Positions 43,790 through 53,496 of a DNA stretch of 64,000 nt are shown piece after piece. Within the stretch, counting starts at the first letter, position 1. Every line of letters starts with the position of its first letter. The stretch comes from Spirometra erinaceieuropaei. Its lineage: Eukaryota; Platyhelminthes; Cestoda; Diphyllobothriidea; Diphyllobothriidae. Position numbers and translations under genes: made by a program. The notes under the pieces are model-generated. The model was not told where the DNA came from. It did no database searches and worked only from the letters and a program-made list of their open reading frames with translations. The stretch spans positions 2,518,208 through 2,582,207 of the forward strand of contig CACRXP010000016.1 in NCBI GenBank assembly GCA_902702965.1, read 5' to 3'.

Positions 43790-44337
43790 TAATGGTCGTG
43801 GTGGTCGCTCACTTGCTTGCAGGTGAGACTGCGCCTAGCGTCCACTTGCTGGCACTCAACTCTCACCTGTGGCTCCACGTAGCTGGGCTCTGCTCAGCGG
43901 CCACACCCCGGGCAACCGTCTCGACCGGCGGGCTAAACCAGGTGAGGGGGCCCTGTGCGCTGTGCCGTGTGCACAGGGTTTGCGGATTCCGCTGGATGGA
44001 AGGTCGGATGGAACCTTGCGTCGGCACCGTCGTGACGTGGTTCGTCTCTGCACGTCGCTCGACAGCCGGTGACGGGATGGATCTCCACATCGACACCGCC
44101 TTGACGCGCCCACCTTCGCCGACGGAAACCGCGGCTTACGGCGAATTCGAGTCGCTCTCCACTACAACCCGAAGTCGTGGTCCCATAGTGGAGTTCGGCC
44201 GTGCCACACCGGCACATGGCAGCCCTATTCAGGGATGGCACTGCCAGCCCCCACGAGGGGAAGGGCCTAGAAAAGGTGGCCTAAACATTGCTGGGTACCA
44301 CGCCGTCTCCAGGCTAGCCAGGGCCGCAGACGTCTAA
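43774..44337 (+). other. 187-codon frame in the 5' region of the RTE-like element
   Basis: The frame is Gly/Arg/Pro/His-rich in its second half (GWHCQPPRGEGPRKGGLNIA near its end) and has no domain I recognise. The two other plus frames and the minus strand are also fairly open, as expected of a GC-rich 5' UTR. It could be ORF1 or non-coding 5' UTR. It ends with TAA at 44335, four bases before the frame that leads into the endonuclease. Confidence 0.4.
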
Positions 44338-44977
44338 ACATGGTCGAAACAATGAAAATCGAAAAAACAACAATACCAATAACAACAACAACAACAACCA
44401 TACTCATTCTCCTCATCCTACCTCTTCTTCCTCTACCTCCGTCTATTCTTCTGCCTATTCTTCTCCTTCGTCATCTTCTCCATCTCCTTCCCGTCGCCCC
44501 ACTCGTTGTCACCAGACTGGCAGGGTGAGCGCGCTCACTCTGGCAGCCTGGAATGTTCGTTCCCTTTTAGACAATCCGAGGAGCAACCGACCGGAGCGGA
44601 GGACGGCGCTAGTGGCACGAGAACTGGCGCGCTACAAGGTGGACATCGCCGCACTCAGCGAGACCCGTTTCTCCGAACAAGGCCAACTGGAGGAGGTAGG
44701 TGCCGGCTACACCTTCTTCTGGAGCGGTCGACCCAGGGCAGAGCGACGAGACGCGGGCGTCGCCTTCGCCATTCGGAACGACATCGTGGGACGACTGCCC
44801 TGTTTGCCGCAGGGCATCAACGATCGCCTGATGAGCCTCCGCCTGCCTCTCTGGGGAGGCAAATTCGCCACCATCATCAGCGCCTACGCTCCGACGATGA
44901 CCAACCCCGACGCCGTCAGAGACAAATTCTACGAGGACCTGCACGCCCTCTTGGCGACTGTGTCGAAGGCGGACAAG
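43790..44977 (+). mobile_element. RTE-like non-LTR retrotransposon 5' end
   Basis: A GC-rich block distinct from its surroundings. It has a 5' region with a 187-codon frame (43774-44337), then a coding low-complexity linker and an endonuclease frame. The element is cut by the N at 44978 and continues with unrelated repeat F, so the reverse transcriptase is absent from the assembly. Confidence 0.8.
44318..44977 (+). pseudogene. APE-type endonuclease (EEP) of an RTE-like element, truncated by N
   Basis: From about 44525 the frame encodes [47 protein letters not shown], and AIRNDI ... SAYAPTM. This is the endonuclease/exonuclease/phosphatase fold: Asn of WNVRSL and Glu of LSETRF are the first two catalytic residues. 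The later GDFN and SDH motifs are missing beyond N. Upstream in the same frame, 44339-44520 encodes an Asn-rich then Ser-rich stretch from (AAC)n and CT-rich DNA. That frame is open back to a TAG at 44315 with no ATG, so translation would need an upstream start, frameshift or reinitiation. Length here is about 150 residues against several hundred for the full protein. Confidence 0.85.
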
Positions 44978-44978
44978 N
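44978..44978. other. single undetermined base (assembly join)
   Basis: The only N in the window. Sequence to its left is RTE-like endonuclease; to its right is repeat F. It most likely marks a scaffold join with lost sequence and not a one-base ambiguity. Confidence 0.75.
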
Positions 44979-45140
44979 GGAGGAGAGAGTGTAGGTAGAT
45001 GCTACGCAAGTCTACCGGCACTATAAACCCCTGCGTAAGTCACCGTCCCTGCTCCCATTGCTGCTGCAACTGTGGGGCACACGGTGGACATCATCGAAAC
45101 CGATGGTCGAACTGTCAAGTTCATAGCGAGGCTGTATACA
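44979..45140 (+). repeat. repeat F, second copy
   Basis: It has 'ggaggagagagtgtagg', 'atgctacgcaagtc', 'gcacacggtggacatcatcg' and 'ggtcgaactgtcaagttcat'. It matches 5565-5705. 'agttcatagcgagg' also occurs at 42649. Confidence 0.65.
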
Positions 45141-48100
45141 CTTCACTCAATCCCGAGTCAGTATTGATCATTTTTGCATGATACAGGGCTCCCCAAACTG
45201 CCGCCGAGCACCACCTTCGGATTTCCCCTTTGACTCGGAGCCCCCAAACATACCCCGTCTTCTGTGTAGATGGGCGGCAGGGAAACTTAGAGCTCCACTG
45301 GATGATGAAAACACTTACATACAAATGAAGAAGCATAAACTCGTGGAACGCAGGATATTGTTCAAGCATCTGGAGGTACAGGGCTCAGTGCTTAATTAAT
45401 AAGTAGTAATCATGCTTCAAGACTCATCAAACTCTGACTGAAACCTTCTCATATGCGCTCGCCTAGAAAACTTTACTTAATTCCAATTAGAGAAATGACT
45501 GGCACTTGATGCAATCTCATGTGAATTTGCAGAAATTAACATGTCACTGATCTACTGGTGAATACTGCTGTTTTCACTTTTCACACTTGTACACGTCTTT
45601 CTTACATCCAAGAATTGATTCGTACAAATGTCCTCTACTGTACATGTGTCGTGGAGATTAGCGTCTTTCTCAAGTTTTGCGCCTTAAGAATGCGGGTAAT
45701 TTTTCCGTAAAGTTTGAATTGTCTGCATAAGTATGCGAGCAGTAAATATCTATTAGTCGGCTGAAGCTTGTCACAGCGTGATCCATAGATATTTCTGAAC
45801 ATTAGAAATCACTTTAATACTAACTCCGGCTTGCTATTGGCGGCAACGAACGTTGCGCCATGGGACACAAACAAAATATAATATGTAGACAGGTCATTGG
45901 AAGTGCAAGGGGCCTGTTGCAAACGGCTGTTTCACGGCCGTTAGCAATCGTCAGTACGCCATGGGACTTGTGAAGTGAGGTGCACACATGCATATACATT
46001 ACGTGATCTTACTCGCAGAACCTGATTACAAAACATATAAAAGAATTTTCGGACATCTAAGGATTTATGCATTTTGCGCGTTCGTCGAGCCTCTTCAAAT
46101 AGATGTCCTTTTCCTCAGCGGAAATTGGATCCACGTTATTTTATCAGGCAATATTTCCATAAATTTGAGCAAAAATGGACGTTGTGATATATTTGGGCAA
46201 CGTTTTCATACCAATATATGTCTTAGACTTCGGTTACACATTTGAATGTGTTTCCTTCGAGAGGAGTGTAATTGATTCTCGAGCGGTTTACCAAACAGAT
46301 CTCGCCGCACCTGAAAATTGATCTTCTGACCTTAAAAATCAGTTTGGAAACGGAGGTTTTCTTTAGAGAACCGGACGTTTTATTATTCTTCAGGAGTCTG
46401 ATTAGCAGAGCTGTGCGATTTGGGAGCCCAAAAGAGTGGTAAGAGCGCACACAAGCAATCCTTCGTTTAAATGAGTCTAAAACGTACTACCATTTTCGAA
46501 ATTTCTATGTTTTGTCATCAAAGTGACCAATACTGAATAGTCATTTTCAGTTTTGAACATACGAAACATTACTTTCCGTGCGGTTTGGCTTTTGCGCATA
46601 CGTAACTTAAAAATAAAATGAGTAAGACCTTGACAGATTTAGCAAACTTTCAGCGATTATATGGCCACTCTGAAATGCATTCATAAAGATAGAACGCAGT
46701 CCGCATGTGAGTAAAGATGCCGAAAATCGAAGCAATATGAAGAGACAAGCATGTTTTCAGGTTTACGGTAGAAAAAATAACAGTATTGTTTAAGAAAGTG
46801 AAAGAAACGGAGTTTGTGCTTCACCTAATGAAAATGTAAAATACACAGACATCCGCCAACGCAATGCAGTATCAAAGCACTCCTAAACACGGCGACCTAT
46901 TGGAGAAGGATATTTGTTGCTAATCTTTGTTGTGGATGTTAATTTTTTCGATGATGAGGTTTCCTGTTTGGATACGTCTTCAAATATAACCCACATGACC
47001 TTTTACATGAAAACGAACGCCCAAGCGGTCACTACTTGGGTAAATGCTCTTAATATAGAAACTGTCTCTACGGGCAGTCGTATGAAAACACTGAAAATCG
47101 CGATATTTTAGGGCCGATCCGCAAGTCAGTGCTATCCAGAACAAACGAAAAGCACAAAGCAATTTTGCGGAGGAAATCTCCTCTTTGTAAAAACTGGTAT
47201 GTTTACGATTACATCTGTCAATTCTATTTTAAGTTATTATTCGCCTATCGGCCTGACAGCATGATACTTTATTAAGACTTTCGTTTCTGTAACGTCCTAG
47301 CGGCGAGCAAAAGCCTTTTTACCTTACTGAACTGCATCTCAGTCAATTCAAAAGCGTAGAGAATTCGACGAATCCTCGGTAAACCGTTTTGTAATTTTTA
47401 CTCGTAATGTAGGCTGTTGGCAAACCGCCATACCTGAAATTCCACTAATTTCTTAAGGAAATTTAAATGCAACCTTCACTATATGGCTATTTATAGCGGT
47501 TACTATATCTGTGCTTTCATATTTCCGCAATTAATTGCATAGACAGACATTCTGCACATCTAAAGTGAATTTTACTTAATGAAAACTATTTCTGAAGTTT
47601 TCGGGATATTGAGCTTTTCTAAAAAAACTGGCATTCCTAAACAACGCGACATTGCCTTTAATATTTCTTTTATGTTTTTAATTCTTTTAAAGTCGTTCGC
47701 CATTAAGACGGATAACGGGTCCAAACAGTGGTGCCAGTTTGCGGATAATTGACAATCATTTGTGGATCTCGACGCCTTTCATCATTTAGATCCCCAACAG
47801 TACACTGGCGTCGCGCTGGGGCCTTAAAGCCTCAACGCCTGACACACTTGGTTGAAACGACAACTTGGTGCAACTACTTGCTGATCTGACTATACGCTCA
47901 CTAGCCTCAGTACATGTTGAGTTAGCACGACATACCATACGTGACAACATAGGTACTAGTCATTATCCTTGCTGTCAAATGTGGCATGCACTACTGGCTG
48001 CATGTTAGTAGTTTATGGCTATTGCGCGGTTATTCCGCAGTGGCTGGTGGACCTGAGCCCACATTTTCACATCAAGATTCAGTCTGAGCCTATCAGTCTC

Positions 48101-48203
48101 AAACGCATTAACTTTCTTCAAGTTAGCGACTACGTTTAGATGAGATTAAAAAGCTACAGCCTTTGTATAGCTTTCTCAAACTAACCTGGCTTCCATGACT
48201 AAC
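45141..48203. other. no gene recognised
   Basis: AT-rich DNA with scattered short frames (45988-46245, 46914-47111). A small hairpin-like block (gcaaacggc ... gccgttagc) lies near 45918-45942. No additional NUP54 exon was found here. Confidence 0.35.
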
Positions 48204-48573
48204 GATTAGAGGCCGAAATCCTCGCGAAGGGTGCCACCATCGTGAGCCGAAAGCTGCTCAAGTCATGGCTCTCAGGCCCGCAGTCCATCGACAAGCTCGA
48301 TGACCTCCCGTTACGGCATTCATTGCTGAGATTTTCCCTGGGTGAAGGATCGGCCACGTGGGGGGGGGGAAGGCGGGCGAGCAATAATCTCAGTGACAGT
48401 GAGCCAATTTGCCGAGCAATTTTCACGCCTGCATCCAAAACGGATGATGAAATCGCGGCCATTAATGACTCGGACGCGGACTGACATGCCATCATCGCAT
48501 CAATTACGACCCCAGCGGCGATTGTGAGAGCTGTTAATTACACTGAGCATAAGGTCCCACGGCAGCTACGTGC

Positions 48574-48581
48574 TATAAATA
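48574..48581 (+). promoter_or_regulatory. TATAAATA box in PLE-1 tail
   Basis: The exact 8-mer lies 42 bp before CTGACGA, matching the other PLE-1 tails. Confidence 0.45.
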
Positions 48582-48620
48582 CTGCACTTCCTGTGCCACC
48601 ATTACCCATATCTGCGATTG

Positions 48621-48668
48621 TTTCTGACGATGGGTTCGAGTGAGAATCCGAAACGTCAGACAAATAAA
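48621..48668 (+). ncRNA. hammerhead-like motif, best PLE-1 copy
   Basis: CTGACGA (48624-48630), stem II GGGTTC/GAATCC (48632-48637 with 48644-48649; six pairs including one G-T), GAAAC (48650-48654), then AATAAA (48663-48668). All core positions fit CTGANGA...GAAA. Stems I and III were not resolved by eye. Confidence 0.6.
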
Positions 48669-48710
48669 TTCCTTGTTCCAATGGTTGCATCTTCGTCTTC
48701 TAAACTGCTT

Positions 48711-49189
48711 CCTGGAACTCGCTTGTTTGCTTATATTTGGGAACTTTAATCTTCTTGACCATCGAAACTTATTGAGAAAGAACCAGCTCCTGACTGGCAC
48801 GCGCATGCGGGCTGTTAAGCATTGACAGCCAACGGACCAAAGTTGTTTTGGTTTTGGACAAGTGCGGCAGATGGGCAGCAGCTGATGTCGCCGATGCCGA
48901 CTGTTTAACTTTAAAAGTGCAACGAATCGATAATTTAGCTACCCGAATATCGTACAGGTCCTACAATAATTTTTTTCTGAGTTATCAAACAACATACAGC
49001 ACCATTACAGATCCACCGATTACTAACAGACCATGTTTTGATTTCCTTTTAAGATACCTCAAAATTTATGGAAAATGGTCGCGATTATTGGCTTGAGATC
49101 TGGGACGTCGTCAGAAATAAAAAAATAGCCCCCCTGTAACTGTCGCTTATTTTTTGTTATCATTATCTCCGACGAGAGACTTCTGTGCA
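48711..49189. other. no recognisable feature
   Basis: No coding or RNA gene is recognised. Confidence 0.3.
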
Positions 49190-49740
49190 AGTTCGAAGGC
49201 TCGAAACAATAAACAAACTCAGAAGACGAGGTGGCAAGCATGCGTAGCTTTCGATTAATTGTCTTCGGGCCCGTACAGTTATACGGGAACGGAGATGAAG
49301 TAAAACATGTCAGTAATAAGACAAATCGATTAAAGTTCGTCTAAGGACACAGGCGGGGATGTGGGAATGTGGGGGATTGATGGGGGTGGGGGGGGGTAAT
49401 AGTAATCAGCGTCAGGGACGGGGTGAACGGAAGGGCGCGAACAAATGCAGCGTTAGTCCATCTTCGACCACTGCATGCCCGGAGCCCGAATGTGGTTTTT
49501 CTGTGCGCATAAGATGGGCTTTCGTAATCTGATGGCGAACGCTTCTGCTGTTGCTAACAGGCGCTGGCACAGAAGCTTAGGATAGCTCGACGGGACCTTA
49601 TATATCATACGAAAGGCTTCCTTGGGGGCCACACGATGTCCGGAATCGACAACATGCGCGAGAATGGCGCTGTTTATGCTCCTCGTTTTAAGGTGAACGT
49701 TTTCACCGATTTCTTATATCGCTAAAATATTTTTAGTTCT
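49190..49740 (-). mobile_element. PLE-P 3' end, left arm (minus)
   Basis: On the minus strand: INSAILAHVVDSGHRVAPKE, AFRMIYKVPSSYPKLLCQRL, LATAEAFAIRLRKPILCAQK, then a stop and a 3' UTR with C-rich tracts and 'cgaactttaatcgattt'. It is the post-GIY-YIG tail of a PLE. It is inverted relative to 49870-50280. Confidence 0.75.
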
Positions 49741-49869
49741 ACCCCGTTCCCTTATTCTCGCCACCTTATCTTCTGGTTTTCTATATGGTTGAGTTCTGAA
49801 ATGTGACCTAGACGACCATCTTCATGAAATTGAACGTCCAAATCCCAGACTTCCTCAATATGCTCCGAT

Positions 49870-50280
49870 TCAGTTTTATTATGGACATCATGTAGACTCA
49901 AAAGAAGCGTTTCTTGTGATCTATAGGGTCCCAACAAGGTATCCTAAACTACTGGGCCAGTGCCTGTTAGGAACAACAGAGGCGGCCGCCATCAGGTTAG
50001 GAAGGCCCACCTTATGCGCACAGAAAAACCACGTTCAGGCTCCGCGCCTACGGTGGTCGAAGGTCGACTAACGCTGCAACTCTCTGCACCCTTCCCCCAC
50101 TCATCTCGCCCCTGACACTGACTACTATTACCCCCCCCCATCCCCATCCCTCCCCCACATTCCCATATTCCCGCCTGTGTTTTAAGGCGAACTTTAATCG
50201 ATTTATCTTATTACTGACATGTACGGTTCCGACGATAATTTATTGGAAGCTAGGTACGCCCTCCACCTCGTCTTCTGATT
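49870..50280 (+). mobile_element. PLE-P 3' end, right arm (plus)
   Basis: Plus strand: HHVDSKEAFLVIYRVPTRYP, KLLGQCLLGTTEAAAIRLGR, PTLCAQKNHV, then the same C-rich 3' UTR and 'cctcgtcttctgatt'. It pairs with 49190-49740 as a head-to-head inverted repeat. Confidence 0.75.
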
Positions 50281-50334
50281 ACTGCTATGGGAATTAACAA
50301 ACTGTTTCGGTGTTCGACCAGTCTTCTTCGTTAC

Positions 50335-50430
50335 TTAATTTTAAATGTCCCTAATGATGGGGGTTGAAGCGTGAATTCAAAACGTCAGGCGAATAAAACT
50401 CTCGTTCCAGCGATTGCTGCTACTTTTCGG
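50335..50430 (+). ncRNA. decayed PLE-1 hammerhead-like tail
   Basis: CTAATGA (50351-50357; one change), 'gggttgaag..tgaattc', AAAAC and AATAAA (50392-50397) follow the PLE-1 order. Core substitutions suggest it is inactive. Confidence 0.45.
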
Positions 50431-51214
50431 CAATAAACAACTGTTTCGCTGCCCGACCCGTCTTCTGTGGTTGGAACTCGAGCTCTCGCGTCCGCGTTTT
50501 GTGCGAAAAGCACAAGTGACAAGAATTATATTAAGGATGGCCTTACTTTAATCAGTTCGCTTCAACCGGCATAAGAAACACCTAAATACGAATGTTGCCG
50601 TGTTATTTTTTGGGAAACAAATGTGTCAAAACGAGTAAATGACCCAAGGCAGTGTCAACTATCTTTAGGCACCACATGAAAGTTTGTAAAGACGATAGTG
50701 TTGTCGACATTTAATTAACTTGTCTGCAGTTGAAGGATCAGAAAGGGCTAATATCGATCGGTGCCACTCTCTCTCTGGCGCGGTTACGATAGTTCGAAGA
50801 TGAATGTGACTGCATAATCAGATCGCAGGCCGTTGTTTCTGGATGTGTGAATCGCCTATGGTGTACTGTCGGTTCGAATATGTCTAGACCGATTGTCGCA
50901 AGTGCGGTGTGTCATTTGATTCAAGGCGGAGTGGATGATACACCTTTGGCACAACTGATGCAAGCGAGATAAAATGTGATTTGTTTGGCGGATTTTAGGA
51001 CTTCGTTTGCTGCAGCACGGTGTTATTGGAAACATCAACCCACCGCATGTTGTTTCGTATATTATTCTCTTTCTGATAATATTTCAGAATGTTGTCATTA
51101 GTGCCATGGATCAAAAAATTCTATTCAAATAGCCAAGTTCCAGATCTTTGGAGCAGGGAGCTGAGGAAGACTTGAATACGCTGCGGGATGGATAAAAGAA
51201 CCATTTGTCTTCTG
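50431..51214. other. no recognisable feature
   Basis: No coding or repeat match is recognised. Confidence 0.3.
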
Positions 51215-51915
51215 ATTCTCCTAATTTTGACAAACTGTGACATGTACAAATCGAAATTCTGAAACATGCTTTTGACTAGAAATAAGTACTTAGACGGGGC
51301 TGTAATATTGACTATCGTCCCAAAATATTTCATTCAAGACTGAATGTCGGCTTCCATATGATCTTCAGGACAGCCATCTGCAGAACTACTCTCGATAAAA
51401 GTGGCTACTTAAGTAATGTGAATTTTTTAAAAGTATCTTGTGAAAAACATGCACAAAATTAGTTTTACTATAGTCGCTTGTTAAAAAAATATGTTTTTAT
51501 ATTTTTGGCCTACAGAAGAGGTATCTTCCGGTCTTAAGAAATTTTTTTAATTCCCAATAATTAGCAATCTACCCTGGAGTCACATTCGCGCAAAGGGTTT
51601 CCAAACTGCATGCTGCACACATTTTTTGTAAGAAAATCACACATTTCTCTAGGTTATTTAGAAAATGCTATCTAAATCTCGGACAATTTTGCAATGGATA
51701 TGGAAAATATTGTGTAGTTCCTCGGTAAAACTAATAATAAAACAGGTACAATGCTATGTGAGTGGCCACCTCGCAATCTTGGCAGGCCTCATAATTCCTA
51801 ACTTTTTTAAACTTAAAATTCCTTTTTTTCGCAAGCACAACGCTTTAAAAAGACGCAATTTACTACCAAATGCTAACAAAAACGAGTACTATTATGCATG
51901 TTTTCCATAACAAAA
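51215..51915. mobile_element. foldback MITE, K-like, left part (L)
   Basis: 'aaactgtgacatgtac', 'aaattctgaaacatgctttt', 'actatcg.cccaaaatatttc' and 'tggctacttaagtaatgtg' follow the K left arm in order but diverged. The right arm is mostly missing after 51910. Confidence 0.55.
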
Positions 51916-52528
51916 GGGAAATCCAAAATCCAACTCGTCTCCAGGAGCACCGGCTGCAAAGGGTTAGACACCTAAGACGAAGCAAGACGAAAATTCCATC
52001 CAGCGCGCATGCAGAAGGAGTATATAGCGGGTGAGAAATATGCCTCCCTAAATATGTGGACAGATGCAAGGACAACTTAGAAAGGAGCCACCCATATGTC
52101 TGGTTAAAATTGTGTCGACAGGAGTTGCAAAAAACGGACCTCTTCATCATTGATCATTTTCAATGCGGTTACACAGGAGAAACCAGATCATAAAATCTAA
52201 TTTACATATGCGAACGTGAAAGAACAAATCTTATTCGGCCATACGGCCGTTCGACTAGTAGGTAGAGACGGCAACCCATGGCGCTTAGTCCGGACGTCTC
52301 ATCAGCTTGTCGAAGTTTCGAGTGAAAGCAGGGGCAAGAAAGCGGACTGTCAACCGATTGTTCAATTATTCCCTTTCCATCACCACCAGCACCACCACCA
52401 CCATGCACAAAAACCTACATGCCTTCCGCCCATCTTCTCGAGAGGCAGTTAAGGTGTGACACCTTCGAAGCCACAAATTATAGTCACGATTAAATGGTGA
52501 GTTTTGGTAGAACTCACGTCTCACAAGG
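51916..52528. other. no gene; short (CAC)n tract
   Basis: A CAC-rich run lies at 52379-52405, and His/Gly-rich frames over it are artefacts. No gene is recognised. Confidence 0.35.
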
Positions 52529-52530
52529 TA

Positions 52531-53494
52531 CAGTAGTTGCGCTAACTCGCGATATGTCAACCGAAACTACGAAAACCGTTTTTGTTTTGAAAGAATAATT
52601 AAGTAGGGTTGTAAAACTTATCAGCCTACAGAATCATTCTATAATACTGCAGTTACCGCTGAATGCCGGCCTACGAATGCACTTCCTTTCAGTTGAATGA
52701 AAAACTACACTCTGTTAAAAATTAATACTTAAGCATCATGATTTTTTTTTCATTTATTTTTGTTGCCCCAAATGTTCAATTATATTTCACTGAAAACATG
52801 CATAACACTATTCGTTATTTCGCTCATGCGGTAGGTAATTACGTCTTCTTCCAATCTTATACTCGAAGAAATAGTATTATTCCGTTTTCAGAAACTTTTT
52901 CAATTACCGAATACTTTTGAACCCGCTCTGTATTCAGGGTTTCAAAACTACGTGCAGTATAATTTCCACATACGGAAAACCATACATTTCTTTACAGAAG
53001 AAAGAGAAGACCATATAAGGGTTCATAAAATTAAGCAATAGATTTGATCCATATTGTTAAATTTACGAGCTACATTGGTAAATGCAGAGGCATGGCGATT
53101 TATGAAGGGTCATTTCAAGATACTTAAAAGTCCCAAAATTAAAAACTTTTTAAAACCCAATTATATCCCTCCTTCAAATATAAAATTACAAGAAGAAGTA
53201 ATTATCTACCGAAGGAGCAAAAGAAGAAATATTTGTATGCATATTTTCCAAGAATTATAATTGGACTTTAGGGACATCGAAAATGAATGAGAAAAATGCA
53301 TGCTACTTAAGCAGTCATTTGTTACAGGGCACAGATTTTATGCAGCCAGAAGGAACTTCGTCCTGAAGTAATTGAAATATTACATAATTATGCTGTACGA
53401 TGATTAGTTTTACAACCCTACTTAGTTGATCTTTTCAAAACGAAAACACATTTTGGAATTTCTGTTGTTATTTCATGAGTTACCCCACCTACTG
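52531..53494. mobile_element. foldback MITE, subfamily H, copy H3
   Basis: TA + CAGTAGTTGCGCTAACTCGC at the left, GAGTTACCCCACCTACTG + TA (53495-53496) at the right; 964 bp. Inner halves pair as in H1 and H2. Confidence 0.9.
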
Positions 53495-53496
53495 TA

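Larger units (their letters stand above)
48204..48710 (+). mobile_element. PLE-1 3' end, heavily 5'-truncated
   Basis: It starts inside the GIY-YIG tail: AEILAKGATIVSRKLLKSWL, SGPQSIDKLDDLPL, and ends with NDSDAD and TGA at 48482. This matches the 16030-16745 copy, including the run to the tail. A G10 tract (48360-48369) shifts the spacing. TATAAATA and the hammerhead-like core are intact. Confidence 0.85.
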
